Positions 17,255 to 25,153 of a stretch of DNA of 64,000 bases are shown here, in pieces. The position numbers and the translations under genes were made by a program. This DNA comes from an uncultured Eubacteriales bacterium (lineage in GTDB: Bacteria; Bacillota; Clostridia; Oscillospirales; CAG-272), in NCBI GenBank assembly GCA_934433485.1, contig CAKRZR010000012.1, positions 1-64,000 of the forward strand, read 5' to 3'. Every line of letters starts with the position of its first letter. The stretch's first letter is position 1. The notes beneath the pieces were generated by a model. It made no database searches. It had not been told where the DNA came from and saw nothing but the letters and a program-made list of their open reading frames with translations.

Positions 17255-18150
17255 GCGAAAACACAGAGCTGGGACGAATCGGCACGGTTGCAGCGAAAAA
17301 CGAAGAAGGCTTGCAAATACAGTTTGACGGCGATGAGGAGACGGGCGAAAAATACTACAAGTGCAATACGTCGATCCGGTTTGACGTGGGGGATCGCGTG
17401 TTGACGCTGCCGATCAGCGGGACGTACATCGTGTTTTGTAAAATCGGCGCGCCGGGCGGACCGGTATCCAAAACGGACGAGATGATCAACGCGGTGGGCG
17501 CGGACGGAAGCGGAAAACTGTACACCACGCCGGCAGAGGAAAAAGTGAAACCGGTGGCGAAAACGAAAGACATGACGCAGGATGTGGGCATGGACGGGGA
17601 GACGGGAAAGCTGTACACGAAACCGGCGACAGAAAAGGTGAAGCCGGTGACGAAAACGTCCGCCATGACGCAGGATGTGGGAATGGACAGCACGACGGGA
17701 AAACTGTACACAATCCCGCAGAAAGTAAAACCGGTGACAAAAAACGCGGACATGACGGAGGACGTCGGCGTGGACAGCGACGGGAAACTATACACGGCAC
17801 CGGCGGCGGTGGGATGGGTGAAAACGCTGAAACAAAACGCGACGACCAGTGTAAAACTGGAAATGAACTCATCAAACGACCTGGTGCCAAGCTACGACTC
17901 ATCGACATACGGCATTGGGATAGGAACGAACAGTTACTTTATACGCCGCGCCTATATCGGGAGCGACATTGCAAAAATCGGTTCGTCGGACAGAAGCAAA
18001 GTGGGCTTTTTTGGCACAACGCCAGCCGTGCGACAAACGTTATCGACGACATCGCAAAATCAGGGATACACGTATGCTACGGAAAGAAATTATTTAACGA
18101 TCATCAACAATATTGCTGGAATCCTCAAAAAGCTGGGGCTGCTGGCATAA
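17251..18150 (+). CDS. Baseplate spike-like protein with tandem repeats
   Basis: Encodes 299 residues from an ATGA overlap. The first 75 residues resemble a gp5/OB-like domain (RIGTVAAKNEEGLQIQFDG, RFDVGDRVLTLPISGTYIVFCKIG). Residues of about 72-188 consist of four repeats of roughly 31 residues with the core KPVTKTxxMTQDVGMD and GKLYT. The C-terminus (KVGFFGTTPAVRQTLSTTS...IINNIAGILKKLGLL) is a common Clostridia phage fibre tip. The order after the hub supports a spike or fibre at the tail tip. Confidence 0.7.
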   Translation: MSENTELGRIGTVAAKNEEGLQIQFDGDEETGEKYYKCNTSIRFDVGDRVLTLPISGTYIVFCKIGAPGGPVSKTDEMINAVGADGSGKLYTTPAEEKVKPVAKTKDMTQDVGMDGETGKLYTKPATEKVKPVTKTSAMTQDVGMDSTTGKLYTIPQKVKPVTKNADMTEDVGVDSDGKLYTAPAAVGWVKTLKQNATTSVKLEMNSSNDLVPSYDSSTYGIGIGTNSYFIRRAYIGSDIAKIGSSDRSKVGFFGTTPAVRQTLSTTSQNQGYTYATERNYLTIINNIAGILKKLGLLA

Positions 18151-18164
18151 GGGAGGATATAACC

Positions 18165-19535
18165 ATGGAAAAAATCAAAATCGCAATCACGGGGCGGGTG
18201 GCGTCGGTGGTGGCGCTGCCGGAAGTGGTGGCGGACAACGCGGAGTATGAGGTGGATTTCGCGCTCGATCCGCGAGAGGGATGGGACATATCGCTCCCCA
18301 TCACGGCACTGTTTGTCCGGCGCGACGGTTCCTACACCGCGCGGATCCTGGACGCGGGCGCAACATCCTGCACCATGCCGCCGCAGACCGGGACGAACAT
18401 TGTTTATGTTGGGCTGACGCAGGACGATATGCGTACAACTACCCCCGCCACGATCAAGGTGCGCCGCTCGATTCGCACGGTGGCGAACGATCCGCTCCCG
18501 GCACCAACGGAGGACGTATACGCGCAGATCCTGGAGGCATACGCGGGGATCAAAGTCCTCTCCGGCAAGGGCGCGCCCACGTCGGCAACGCAGGGCAAGG
18601 TAAATCAGCTATACCGCGATGAGGATACACAGCGGCTGTACATTTGCACGGCGACGGACGGCGGGTACACGTGGGCGGCGGTGTCCGGTGGATCGGTGGA
18701 CGTGGATGCGACGCTGACGAAGGCGGGGTATGCCGCGGATGCGAAAGCGGCGGGGGATGCGATTGGGAAAAAGCTGAATGCAACCGCATTGCCGACGGCG
18801 ATCAACGACGCACTGGCGCAGGCGAAAGCAAGCGGCGAGTTTGACGGCGCAAAAGGTGAAAAGGGTGACAAAGGTGATCCGGGCGCGCAGGGAATCCGCG
18901 GTGAGAAGGGTGAGACAGGACCCGCGGGACCGCAAGGGGAGACAGGACCCGCCGGAGCGAAAGGCGATACTGGACCTGCGGGACCGAAAGGCGCGGACGG
19001 CAAAGACGGCGCGGGAATCGATGTCACCGGGGCAAAGGTTGGGCAGATTGCCAAAATCACGGCGGTGGACAGCGTGGGCAAGCCGACGGAGTGGGAGCCG
19101 GTTGATATGCCGAGTGGGGGAGATTTGCCGTTGTTTACGGAGATTGCGACGTACGACATGACGAGTATGACGTTTCCTGCGGTGATCGTGATGCCGGATG
19201 CATGGAGAGAATATATCATAGAGATATCTGCGAAAACGAGCGCGGATAAAACATTAAGAATAAACAACGCCATAAATGAAAGCGGATACGGCACTCGGAC
19301 CATTTTAACCATAAAAATCACATCGCATGCATGGGGGACGCACGGGATGATTAAATACAAAAGGATCACGGAAGGATTATACATATATGAAGTTGCAGGT
19401 GCAACCGCTCGAAGTCATGCCGAGGAAAGCACCTCGTTGACAGCTGTTAACACAAATGTAAAATATACAATATTTATGGATGATACACCGGATGCAACTA
19501 TCACAGAAGGGACTATTAAAATTTACGCGAGGTAA
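18165..19535 (+). CDS. Collagen-like tail fibre / receptor-binding protein
   Basis: Encodes 456 residues from ATG 18165, with GGGAGG at 18151-18156. The N-terminal 150 residues are the attachment domain, including the DPREGWDISLPITALFVRRDG segment common in Firmicutes fibres. Residues about 228-285 are uninterrupted G-X-Y collagen repeats (GEKGDKGDPGAQG and on). The C-terminal 150 residues are a beta-rich head, the likely host-binding part; this region is notably more AT-rich than the rest, as often seen in exchanged fibre tips. Confidence 0.82.
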   Translation: MEKIKIAITGRVASVVALPEVVADNAEYEVDFALDPREGWDISLPITALFVRRDGSYTARILDAGATSCTMPPQTGTNIVYVGLTQDDMRTTTPATIKVRRSIRTVANDPLPAPTEDVYAQILEAYAGIKVLSGKGAPTSATQGKVNQLYRDEDTQRLYICTATDGGYTWAAVSGGSVDVDATLTKAGYAADAKAAGDAIGKKLNATALPTAINDALAQAKASGEFDGAKGEKGDKGDPGAQGIRGEKGETGPAGPQGETGPAGAKGDTGPAGPKGADGKDGAGIDVTGAKVGQIAKITAVDSVGKPTEWEPVDMPSGGDLPLFTEIATYDMTSMTFPAVIVMPDAWREYIIEISAKTSADKTLRINNAINESGYGTRTILTIKITSHAWGTHGMIKYKRITEGLYIYEVAGATARSHAEESTSLTAVNTNVKYTIFMDDTPDATITEGTIKIYAR

Positions 19536-19539
19536 AAGC

Positions 19540-19938
19540 ATGAAAATTTGGGAAAACGGAATTATCCGCGAAATGACAGCCGCAGAAATCGCGGAAATGC
19601 AAGAAATGGAAATGGCGGCGGAATCGACTATCGAGCCGCTGACGGACGCGAAAAAAATGGAACTGATGCTTGCGACCATCCCCGAAGCACCAATGCCGAC
19701 GGTGGAACCGAAAGTCGGCTACAGGTGGCAGCCGATGTATAGCTCATCTTCCGGGTTCGCGTGGGAGCTTGTGGAAGATCCCACTGCACTCGGAACAATG
19801 AAAAATCCGCTGTACTGGCTTACAGGCAAGGCAGTAAAGATGGGGTATCACTACACTGATGGCACGACAACGTATGTCGCGCTTGCGGATGGTGTGCCGA
19901 GTGGGTTTAAAGACGCTACATATTTTGCGGAGGTGTAA
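19540..19938 (+). CDS. Small fibre-associated phage protein
   Basis: Encodes 132 residues from ATG 19540, four bases after the fibre stop with AGGTAAA upstream. The N-terminus (MKIWENGIIREMTAAEIAEM) is typical of small proteins that follow tail fibre genes, such as XkdW-like or fibre chaperone proteins; the C-terminus (WQPMYSSSSGFAWELVEDP..YHYTDGTTTYVALADG) looks like a short carbohydrate-binding beta fold. A role in fibre assembly or attachment is inferred. Confidence 0.55.
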   Translation: MKIWENGIIREMTAAEIAEMQEMEMAAESTIEPLTDAKKMELMLATIPEAPMPTVEPKVGYRWQPMYSSSSGFAWELVEDPTALGTMKNPLYWLTGKAVKMGYHYTDGTTTYVALADGVPSGFKDATYFAEV

Positions 19939-19941
19939 AAC

Positions 19942-20250
19942 ATGATCGAACGAATCCTAAACTGGGCAGTGCCGCTTGTGGGTGGGTCCGTCGTAACCTA
20001 CTGCGTCGCGTGGTGGCGGATGCAGAAAAAGAAGAACACGGCACTTGAAGAAGGCGTGCAGTGCCTGCTCCGCGGCGAAATCCTGCGAAACTACAAAGAG
20101 TATTCGCGCAAGGGGTATTGCCCAAATTATGCCAAAGAAGCCGAAAACCGCGCGTACAACGCTTACCACGCGCTCGGCGGCAACGACATCGCCACGGACA
20201 AACATGATGTAATCATGAAACTGCCGGACGAACCCGAGAAAAAAGAGTAG
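19942..20250 (+). CDS. Small membrane protein of the lysis region
   Basis: Encodes 102 residues. One N-terminal membrane segment (LNWAVPLVGGSVVTYCVAWW) is followed by a cytoplasmic part containing GVQCLLRGEILRNYKEYSRKGYCPNYAKEAENRAYNAYHALGGND, a well-conserved block in Clostridia prophage proteins placed just before the lysin. A holin-associated role is suggested by position; no activity is established for the family. Confidence 0.7.
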   Translation: MIERILNWAVPLVGGSVVTYCVAWWRMQKKKNTALEEGVQCLLRGEILRNYKEYSRKGYCPNYAKEAENRAYNAYHALGGNDIATDKHDVIMKLPDEPEKKE

Positions 20251-20261
20251 GAGGTGAACCT

Positions 20262-21398
20262 ATGCTACTGCCATATAAAGGCGAGGTGCGCGTCTCGTCG
20301 CCGTTTGGGTGGCGTACGCTGTTCGGCAAACGCGTGTATCACAAAGGGATCGACCTTGTAGGCACGGACAAAACGGTACGCGCCGTGGTCGGCGGCGTGG
20401 TGGGACAGTCGATCATCATCACGGACACGGCGAACCGCACGAGCGAGTGGGGCAACTACGTCCGCATTAACGGCGAGGACGGACGGCTGTACTATTACTG
20501 CCACCTATCCAAACGGCTTGTTTCGCGCGGCACGAAAATCAAAGTAGGGGATGCAATTGGTGTGGAGGGATCAACAGGAAAATCCACCGGATCCCATCTC
20601 CACTTTGAGGTGCGGGAGAACGGCACGTCCGTTGATCCGACAAACGTGCTGGGCATTAACAACGTGGTCGGCACAGTCACGGCGCGAACGGTAAAGCCTG
20701 CTGAACGCACGTGCTACACCGTCAACGGTCTGACGATCTGCCGCGCGGATGATTTCGGGATCGAATATCACGATGCTGGCAAGAAAAACATCTCCGAGGA
20801 TCGATACATCAACGGCGGGTTCTTTGGCGCGTACAAGGGCGCAATGGGCAACTTTACCCTGCCTGTAGCAAATCTGGTATGCGATATAGGCAAAATCGCG
20901 CCGGATGCTGAGAAATACATCAAGCCGTATGTGAGCGGCGGCAAACTGCGGTACGGGTGCGATGATAATGCCAGCACACAGTATCACGGGCGCAAGGTAT
21001 CCACACTTGTCAAAACGTCCTCCGGAAAGGTGTATGTTGCCGACATCAGCGAACCGCCGGCAGATGCCATCTATGCCATATCCGGTGTGCCTACCATCCG
21101 CAACGGTGACGATGTCGATTATTACGGATACGTCAAATCGCAGGGATGGGACGAAAGCTGCATGTACGCGACCTATCGCAGCTGGCTTGGCGTGCGCGAC
21201 GGTAAGATATGGGTTATCACAGGCAAGACGGCAACAAAAAACTATATCTACGGCATGGAGTTTTGGCGCAAGATCAAGGGCGAAAAGTTTGATGATGTGA
21301 TTTGTCTCGACGGCGGCGGTAGCTACGTCCGCAAGACGGGCACAGGAAAGTACGCAACTGTCGGCAACCGTAGGATTAACAACTACGTCACGTATTAA
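20262..21398 (+). CDS. Two-domain phage lysin: M23 peptidase plus phosphodiester glycosidase-like domain
   Basis: Encodes 378 residues, with GGAGGTGA just upstream. Residues 1-130 are an M23 (LytM) metallopeptidase: HKGIDLVG supplies the first zinc ligands and HLHFEV the last, with SSPFGWR at the start. Residues about 145-378 match the NAGPA/phosphodiester glycosidase fold: INGGFFGAYKG, later LDGGGS. No signal peptide, so export would rely on a holin. The first domain would cut peptidoglycan cross-links; the second acts on a phosphodiester-linked sugar, in this setting perhaps a wall polymer. The pairing is unusual for a lysin. Confidence 0.85.
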   Translation: MLLPYKGEVRVSSPFGWRTLFGKRVYHKGIDLVGTDKTVRAVVGGVVGQSIIITDTANRTSEWGNYVRINGEDGRLYYYCHLSKRLVSRGTKIKVGDAIGVEGSTGKSTGSHLHFEVRENGTSVDPTNVLGINNVVGTVTARTVKPAERTCYTVNGLTICRADDFGIEYHDAGKKNISEDRYINGGFFGAYKGAMGNFTLPVANLVCDIGKIAPDAEKYIKPYVSGGKLRYGCDDNASTQYHGRKVSTLVKTSSGKVYVADISEPPADAIYAISGVPTIRNGDDVDYYGYVKSQGWDESCMYATYRSWLGVRDGKIWVITGKTATKNYIYGMEFWRKIKGEKFDDVICLDGGGSYVRKTGTGKYATVGNRRINNYVTY

Positions 21399-21447
21399 CT
21401 TGCGTGCAACTTGCGACTAACTTGCTTACAACTTGCGTGTCGCTTGC
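21397..21447. repeat. Five AACTTGC direct repeats at exact 11-bp spacing
   Basis: Copies of AACTTGC begin at 21397, 21408, 21419 and 21430, with a weaker CGCTTGC at 21441, all in the same 11-bp register, starting in the lysin stop codon. Two more copies, also 11 bp apart, begin at 21506 and 21517. Bases 21399-21581 between lysin and the next gene hold nothing else recognisable. The spacing places sites on one face of DNA, as in protein-binding arrays. Confidence 0.75.
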
Positions 21448-21581
21448 TGAATGCGGGGAAAACAGGAAGAAAACATGGAAATAACGCCTTTTCCCCGCAA
21501 AAATTAACTTGCCTGTAACTTGCCGAGTTACGGACAACTTGATACATCGTGGTACAAAAACTTAGGACTGGAGGCGCAAAG

Positions 21582-21896
21582 ATGCGAAAACCAACCATCA
21601 AGCAGTACAGCAAGCGCGTCGTATCCGCTATGGTGCTGGCGTGGTTCGCGGGTATTGCTTTCGGGATGGGCGTGATCGTCTGGCAGATGATCCGTGCGCC
21701 GGACACGGTATCGCTCGACAGTTTGTTAACGTACATAGGCGCGCCGATGGGCTGCGGGATTGCCGGGTATCTCGCAAAATCGGCGTTCGAAAACCGAGAA
21801 AAAATCAAGGCAAAGTATATCCCGGAATACGATAATTTAACGGAGGAAGTAAGTAATGAAGAAAATCGATTGGGTGCGGAAACTGACGAGCCGTAA
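21582..21896 (+). CDS. Small two-helix membrane protein, holin-like
   Basis: Encodes 104 residues from ATG 21582, with CTGGAGG upstream; an earlier GTG at 21549 lacks a ribosome site. Two membrane segments are visible (VSAMVLAWFAGIAFGMGVIVW and LLTYIGAPMGCGIAGYLAKSA) followed by a charged tail (ENREKIKAKYIPEYDN). Position between the lysin and another holin-like gene suggests a part in membrane permeabilisation. Overlaps the next gene by 41 bases. Confidence 0.65.
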   Translation: MRKPTIKQYSKRVVSAMVLAWFAGIAFGMGVIVWQMIRAPDTVSLDSLLTYIGAPMGCGIAGYLAKSAFENREKIKAKYIPEYDNLTEEVSNEENRLGAETDEP

Positions 21897-22122
21897 ATTT
21901 TGGATGGCGGTTGCGGGTTTTGTGGCGGGTATCGCCATGATCTGCGGCGCGAAACCGGAAGAGCTGGAGAAAATCATCAGCGGCGCGGCAATGGCAATCG
22001 CGGCTTTCGCAAGCTACAGTTTCGCGGAGTCTCGCACGGATTCTGCGGCGGCTATCGGTGGTGTGGAACCTGAGAAAAAGGATGAGCCGGAAGAAAAGGA
22101 AGATACCGAAACGGAGGAATAA
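21856..22122 (+). CDS. Phage holin
   Basis: Encodes 88 residues with AACGGAGGAAG upstream. The start MKKIDWVRKLTSRKFWMAVAGFV, a second hydrophobic stretch (IISGAAMAIAAFASYSFAE) and a charged C-terminal tail fit the short Firmicutes holins that have the RKFW motif. It would form membrane lesions to release the lysin. Overlap with the preceding membrane protein gene suggests they act together. Confidence 0.78.
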   Translation: MKKIDWVRKLTSRKFWMAVAGFVAGIAMICGAKPEELEKIISGAAMAIAAFASYSFAESRTDSAAAIGGVEPEKKDEPEEKEDTETEE

Positions 22123-22134
22123 GGGGGCGAAGAT

Positions 22135-22374
22135 GTGCCGCGATATGACGTTGCATGCCAACGGATCCTGCGCGGGATCGGCGATCGGGAAAAAATACGC
22201 TCGATTATCCGGCGTGCCGCGCTGACACGGACGGAGGCTTGCGTGATGGAGCTGCGATACGTCGAGCGGATCGAGGATTTGCAGACGATCGCGGACCGGA
22301 TAGGCTATAGCTACAGCAAAGTCTCTAAGGCACACACTTCCGCCGCAAAAAAGGTGCTGCAGCTCATACTCTGA
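22135..22374 (+). CDS. Small sigma-region-4-like HTH protein
   Basis: Encodes 79 residues from GTG 22135, with AAGGGGGCG upstream. The sequence LTRTEACVMELRYVERIEDLQTIADRIGYSYSKVSKAHTSAAKKVLQL is a sigma-70 region 4/LuxR-type helix-turn-helix. It would bind DNA and may control late or lysis genes. It ends just before a repeat-rich promoter region. Confidence 0.7.
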   Translation: MPRYDVACQRILRGIGDREKIRSIIRRAALTRTEACVMELRYVERIEDLQTIADRIGYSYSKVSKAHTSAAKKVLQLIL

Positions 22375-22381
22375 AACACGA

Positions 22382-22414
22382 TCATGATAAAATCATGATA
22401 AAACAATGATAAAA
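22382..22414. repeat. Three tandem 11-bp repeats (TCATGATAAAA) in a promoter region
   Basis: TCATGATAAAA occurs twice head to tail (22382-22392, 22393-22403) followed by CAATGATAAAA (22404-22414). A TATACT -10 box lies at 22433-22438, and the first gene of the following cassette starts at 22480. The 11-bp spacing and the palindromic ATCATGAT core suggest stacked operator sites. A clear -35 box is not seen at 17 bp, so the promoter may need an activator. Confidence 0.65.
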
Positions 22415-22479
22415 TGCCTTTGCAAACTGTGTTATACTATAGCCAGTAAGCAAGGGCGTTTTTGCTTTTGGAGGGTAAA

Positions 22480-22836
22480 ATGGATAATCAGCAATACTAT
22501 GGATACGGCCAGCAGTATCCGCAGCCGAGACAGCAGCGGCAGCCGCCTTGGATGTGCGTGCCTGTGTCCTGCCGCGAGGAGGCAGTCGCGGTGCAGATGG
22601 ATTACATGTACGCCGGGATCATAATGCCGGATCTCGCACACAACGCCGTGTACGCAAAAATCGTAAATCCTAACACGATGGAAACGCGGTTTTGCGATTT
22701 TGCGGCCGTTCCCCCGCCCAAACTGGTGCAGGCGGACGAGTTTGTGACGCGTGAGGATTTTGGCAAGCTGTGCCAGATTGTGCAGCAGCTCCAGAACGAG
22801 AGACAGGCACCTGTGCCGGTAAAGGAGGAGGAGTAA
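22480..22836 (+). CDS. Hypothetical protein, first of a five-gene phage cassette
   Basis: Encodes 118 residues from ATG 22480 with GGAGGG upstream. The N-terminus is Gln/Tyr/Pro-rich (NQQYYGYGQQYPQPRQQRQ), followed by a small beta domain (CREEAVAVQMDYMYAGIIMPDLAHNAVYAKIVNPNTM) and a short helical tail. Proteins with this build recur in Clostridia prophages near the lysis genes; function is unknown. It directly abuts the next gene. Confidence 0.65.
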   Translation: MDNQQYYGYGQQYPQPRQQRQPPWMCVPVSCREEAVAVQMDYMYAGIIMPDLAHNAVYAKIVNPNTMETRFCDFAAVPPPKLVQADEFVTREDFGKLCQIVQQLQNERQAPVPVKEEE

Positions 22837-23070
22837 ATGGGAAGCAATTTACCGAATCCGGCAGCGCTGATCATGCAGGCAATCGCAAGCGGAAGACCGT
22901 TGGACAGCGTGTTGGACGCGATCGGCAAGCAGTCGCCGGAGATGGATCGCGCGGTATCCATCATCCGCGGCAAAAACGCGCAGCAGCTGCAGGGGATCGC
23001 CGAAAATATGGCGCGGGAACGTGGGATCGATATACGCACGCTTGTAAAAAATCTCGGACTGAACCTGTAA
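22837..23070 (+). CDS. Small helical hypothetical protein of the phage cassette
   Basis: Encodes 77 residues starting directly after the previous stop, with GGAGGAGG upstream. All-alpha: PAALIMQAIASGRPLDSVLDAIGKQSPEMDRAVSIIRGKN and a C-terminal GIDIRTLVKNLGL. No domain recognised. Its coupling to the previous gene suggests the two products act together. Confidence 0.6.
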   Translation: MGSNLPNPAALIMQAIASGRPLDSVLDAIGKQSPEMDRAVSIIRGKNAQQLQGIAENMARERGIDIRTLVKNLGLNL

Positions 23071-23179
23071 ACCAGCAAACCCAATCAGTTTATCGGGAGA
23101 CTTGATCAAAAACCGATCGAAAAACCGATCGATACCGGGATGCCGGATCGAAATATAAAAAAACTGAGAGGGTTAAAAA

Positions 23180-24013
23180 ATGGGCAACGAACTTTTGACA
23201 GGCTTCCTCGCCGGGCAGGGCGAGAACAACAACAAAAGCGGCGGCTTTTTCGGGAATGAAGGGCTGTGGGCAGTCATCATCCTCGCGATCATCTTCGGCT
23301 GGGGTCGCAACAACTTCGGCGGTGGAAGCGACGCGTCGACAACGATCCCGTACATGATGGCGATGGGATCCGGTGCGGCACAGGGCGGCCTGACGCGCGC
23401 GGACATGATGTCCGAATTTGGTTTCAAGGGCTTGGAGGACAGCGTACGCGCAGTACAAGACGGCCTGTGTGATGGTTTTTATGCCGCGAACGCCACCGCG
23501 ATGAACGGCTTCCACGGTGTCGACAACGCGATCAGCAACCTCGGATATCAGACGCAGCAGGGCTTTAATGGCACAAACGTTGCGCTGATGCAGGGCTTCA
23601 ACGGAGTCGAGCGCGGGCAGAATGCGATCCAGACGCAGCTTGCCTCCTGCTGTTGCGAAAACGGCCGGGCGATGGAGCGCGGATTTGCAGATATAGGCTA
23701 CCGCATGGCAACCGATACCTGCGCGATCAACACAAACGCAGCGAACAACACGCGCGATATCATCGACGCGATGGCCGCAGGTTTCCGCGGCGTGGACGCA
23801 AAACTCACCGAACAGAGAATCGCGGACAAAGATGCGCAGATCGCGGCGCAGAATCAGCGGATCTTTGCGCTGGAGCTTGCCGCGTCGCAGGCCGCGCAGA
23901 ACCAGTATCTGGTAAATGCGATCGGTCCGAAGGCGCCTGTTCCGGCGTTTCGTGTACCGGCGCCTTGGCAGTGGCAGGGCAACAACGGCGGCGGCTGCTG
24001 CTACAATAATTAA
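23180..24013 (+). CDS. Membrane-anchored repeat protein of the phage cassette
   Basis: Encodes 277 residues. After a short polar start comes one membrane segment (NEGLWAVIILAIIFGWG) and a glycine-rich linker. The middle carries several copies of a GF-x-GV(D/E) unit (MNGFHGVDNAI, MQGFNGVERGQ, AAGFRGVDAKL) spaced through helical sequence, then a coiled coil (LTEQRIADKDAQIAAQNQRIFALEL) and a Cys-rich end (GGGCCYNN). It looks like an elongated oligomer. Relatives are known only as uncharacterised phage proteins. Confidence 0.65.
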   Translation: MGNELLTGFLAGQGENNNKSGGFFGNEGLWAVIILAIIFGWGRNNFGGGSDASTTIPYMMAMGSGAAQGGLTRADMMSEFGFKGLEDSVRAVQDGLCDGFYAANATAMNGFHGVDNAISNLGYQTQQGFNGTNVALMQGFNGVERGQNAIQTQLASCCCENGRAMERGFADIGYRMATDTCAINTNAANNTRDIIDAMAAGFRGVDAKLTEQRIADKDAQIAAQNQRIFALELAASQAAQNQYLVNAIGPKAPVPAFRVPAPWQWQGNNGGGCCYNN

Positions 24014-24080
24014 CAATCCGGCAGAGCCGTGATCATGGGGGCGGCACACCGTCCCCTGTAATTTTAAGGGGGTATAAAAA

Positions 24081-24485
24081 ATGGATTGCAACAACGTTTG
24101 CAGGCTGTGCGATCGGTTGATCCTGTCGCAGGCCGTGACATTTGCGGGCGGCACGCTGACGATCAACATCCCGGCAGGATCCTACAACAACGGCGCAAAA
24201 TACTGTATCGTAGTCGCGCAGGCGATCCCCGAGGCAACCACGATCAGCGCGCCGGTGGTGATCACGATCGGCAGCGGCACAACGCAATATCCGCTCGTAA
24301 ACCGATGCTGTGCGCAGGTCACGGCGTGCGGGATGCGGACGAGGACAAAATACGCGACGATCGTATCAACCAATCCAACGGGCGGCAGCTTTAAGCTGCT
24401 CGGCCGACCGGCTTGTGCGCCGAACAACGACCTTAGAGCAATCGACGGCGGGGCGGCAGCGGCGGCGGAAGGGGGCACGACATGA
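24081..24485 (+). CDS. Cysteine-rich beta protein of the phage cassette
   Basis: Encodes 134 residues from ATG 24081, with AAGGGGG upstream. It begins MDCNNVCRLCDRL, has alternating hydrophobic strands (TLTINIPAGSYNNGAKYCIVVAQAI, APVVITIGSG) and further cysteines (RCCAQVTACGM). The fold looks like a small beta sandwich. It overlaps the next gene by 4 bases. Function unknown. Confidence 0.6.
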   Translation: MDCNNVCRLCDRLILSQAVTFAGGTLTINIPAGSYNNGAKYCIVVAQAIPEATTISAPVVITIGSGTTQYPLVNRCCAQVTACGMRTRTKYATIVSTNPTGGSFKLLGRPACAPNNDLRAIDGGAAAAAEGGTT

Positions 24486-24967
24486 TGAGCGGCGCGCTGA
24501 GATGGATGGCACTATTATCCGGAGACAGGGACAAGGAGGAGCACCGTCGCGACAGGTCGGAGGATCGATACCGCGACGGGGACAGACGGCGCAAACCGTA
24601 CGACGAGCGGGGCGGCTATCAGATGCGCGAAAGGCACGGCCGCGAGGACGAGTGGGAGCCGAAACGGCTGACGAAGGCGGACGCGGAATCGTGGGTGCGG
24701 CGGATGAAAAACGCGGACGGCTCGGCCGGTGAACACTGGGACTACGGTCAGACGGAGCAGGTCCGGCAGCAGAAAGGGTATAAATGTGATCCGGTGGCGT
24801 TTTACGCAACCATGAACATGATGTACTCGGACTATAGCCAGGTCGCGCGGGACACGGGATGCAACACGGTCGATTTTTACGCCGGGATGGCCAAGGCGTT
24901 TTTGGACGACACGGACGCGCCAGAGGACAAGATCGAGCGGTACGCGGAGTATATCGCGGGGGCTTAA
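24482..24967 (+). CDS. DUF7841-like phage protein
   Basis: Encodes 161 residues from an ATGA overlap. A charged Arg/Asp-rich linker fills residues 15-60; the C-terminal domain LTKADAESWVRRMKNADGSAGEHWDYGQTEQV...YATMNMMYSDYSQVAR..FYAGMAKAFLDDTDAPEDK is well conserved in Clostridia prophages and is commonly labelled as a domain of unknown function. Last gene of the cassette, followed by a terminator. Confidence 0.65.
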   Translation: MMSGALRWMALLSGDRDKEEHRRDRSEDRYRDGDRRRKPYDERGGYQMRERHGREDEWEPKRLTKADAESWVRRMKNADGSAGEHWDYGQTEQVRQQKGYKCDPVAFYATMNMMYSDYSQVARDTGCNTVDFYAGMAKAFLDDTDAPEDKIERYAEYIAGA

Positions 24968-24982
24968 GGCAAGGCAAAATAA

Positions 24983-25015
24983 AAAAAGCAGGGGCGGCGT
25001 GGCTCCTGTTTTTTT
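24983..25015 (+). terminator. Rho-independent terminator after the phage cassette
   Basis: CAGGGGC (24989-24995) pairs with GCTCCTG (25002-25008), followed by seven T at 25009-25015 and preceded by an A tract that can extend the stem. It separates the late genes from the accessory promoter at 25070. Confidence 0.8.
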
Positions 25016-25069
25016 GCGGTTTGGATGCATGGGGGCGAAAAAAACTTAAAAAAACTTTGGCAAAACCCC

Positions 25070-25098
25070 TTGACAAACCACCCAAAGAGTGGTACAAT
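25070..25098 (+). promoter_or_regulatory. Accessory promoter A with palindromic operator in the spacer
   Basis: TTGACA (25070-25075) and TACAAT (25093-25098) are 17 bp apart. The spacer holds CCACCC-AAA-GAGTGG, an inverted repeat with one mismatch. Sequence from about 25040 to 25115 is nearly the same as that around 26720-26790. A repressor bound there would block RNA polymerase. Drives the gene at 25154. Confidence 0.85.
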
Positions 25099-25153
25099 AT
25101 ATACAACGAAAGGGAGAGCGGATAACCCAAGAAACCGCAGAGAGGGAAGAACC

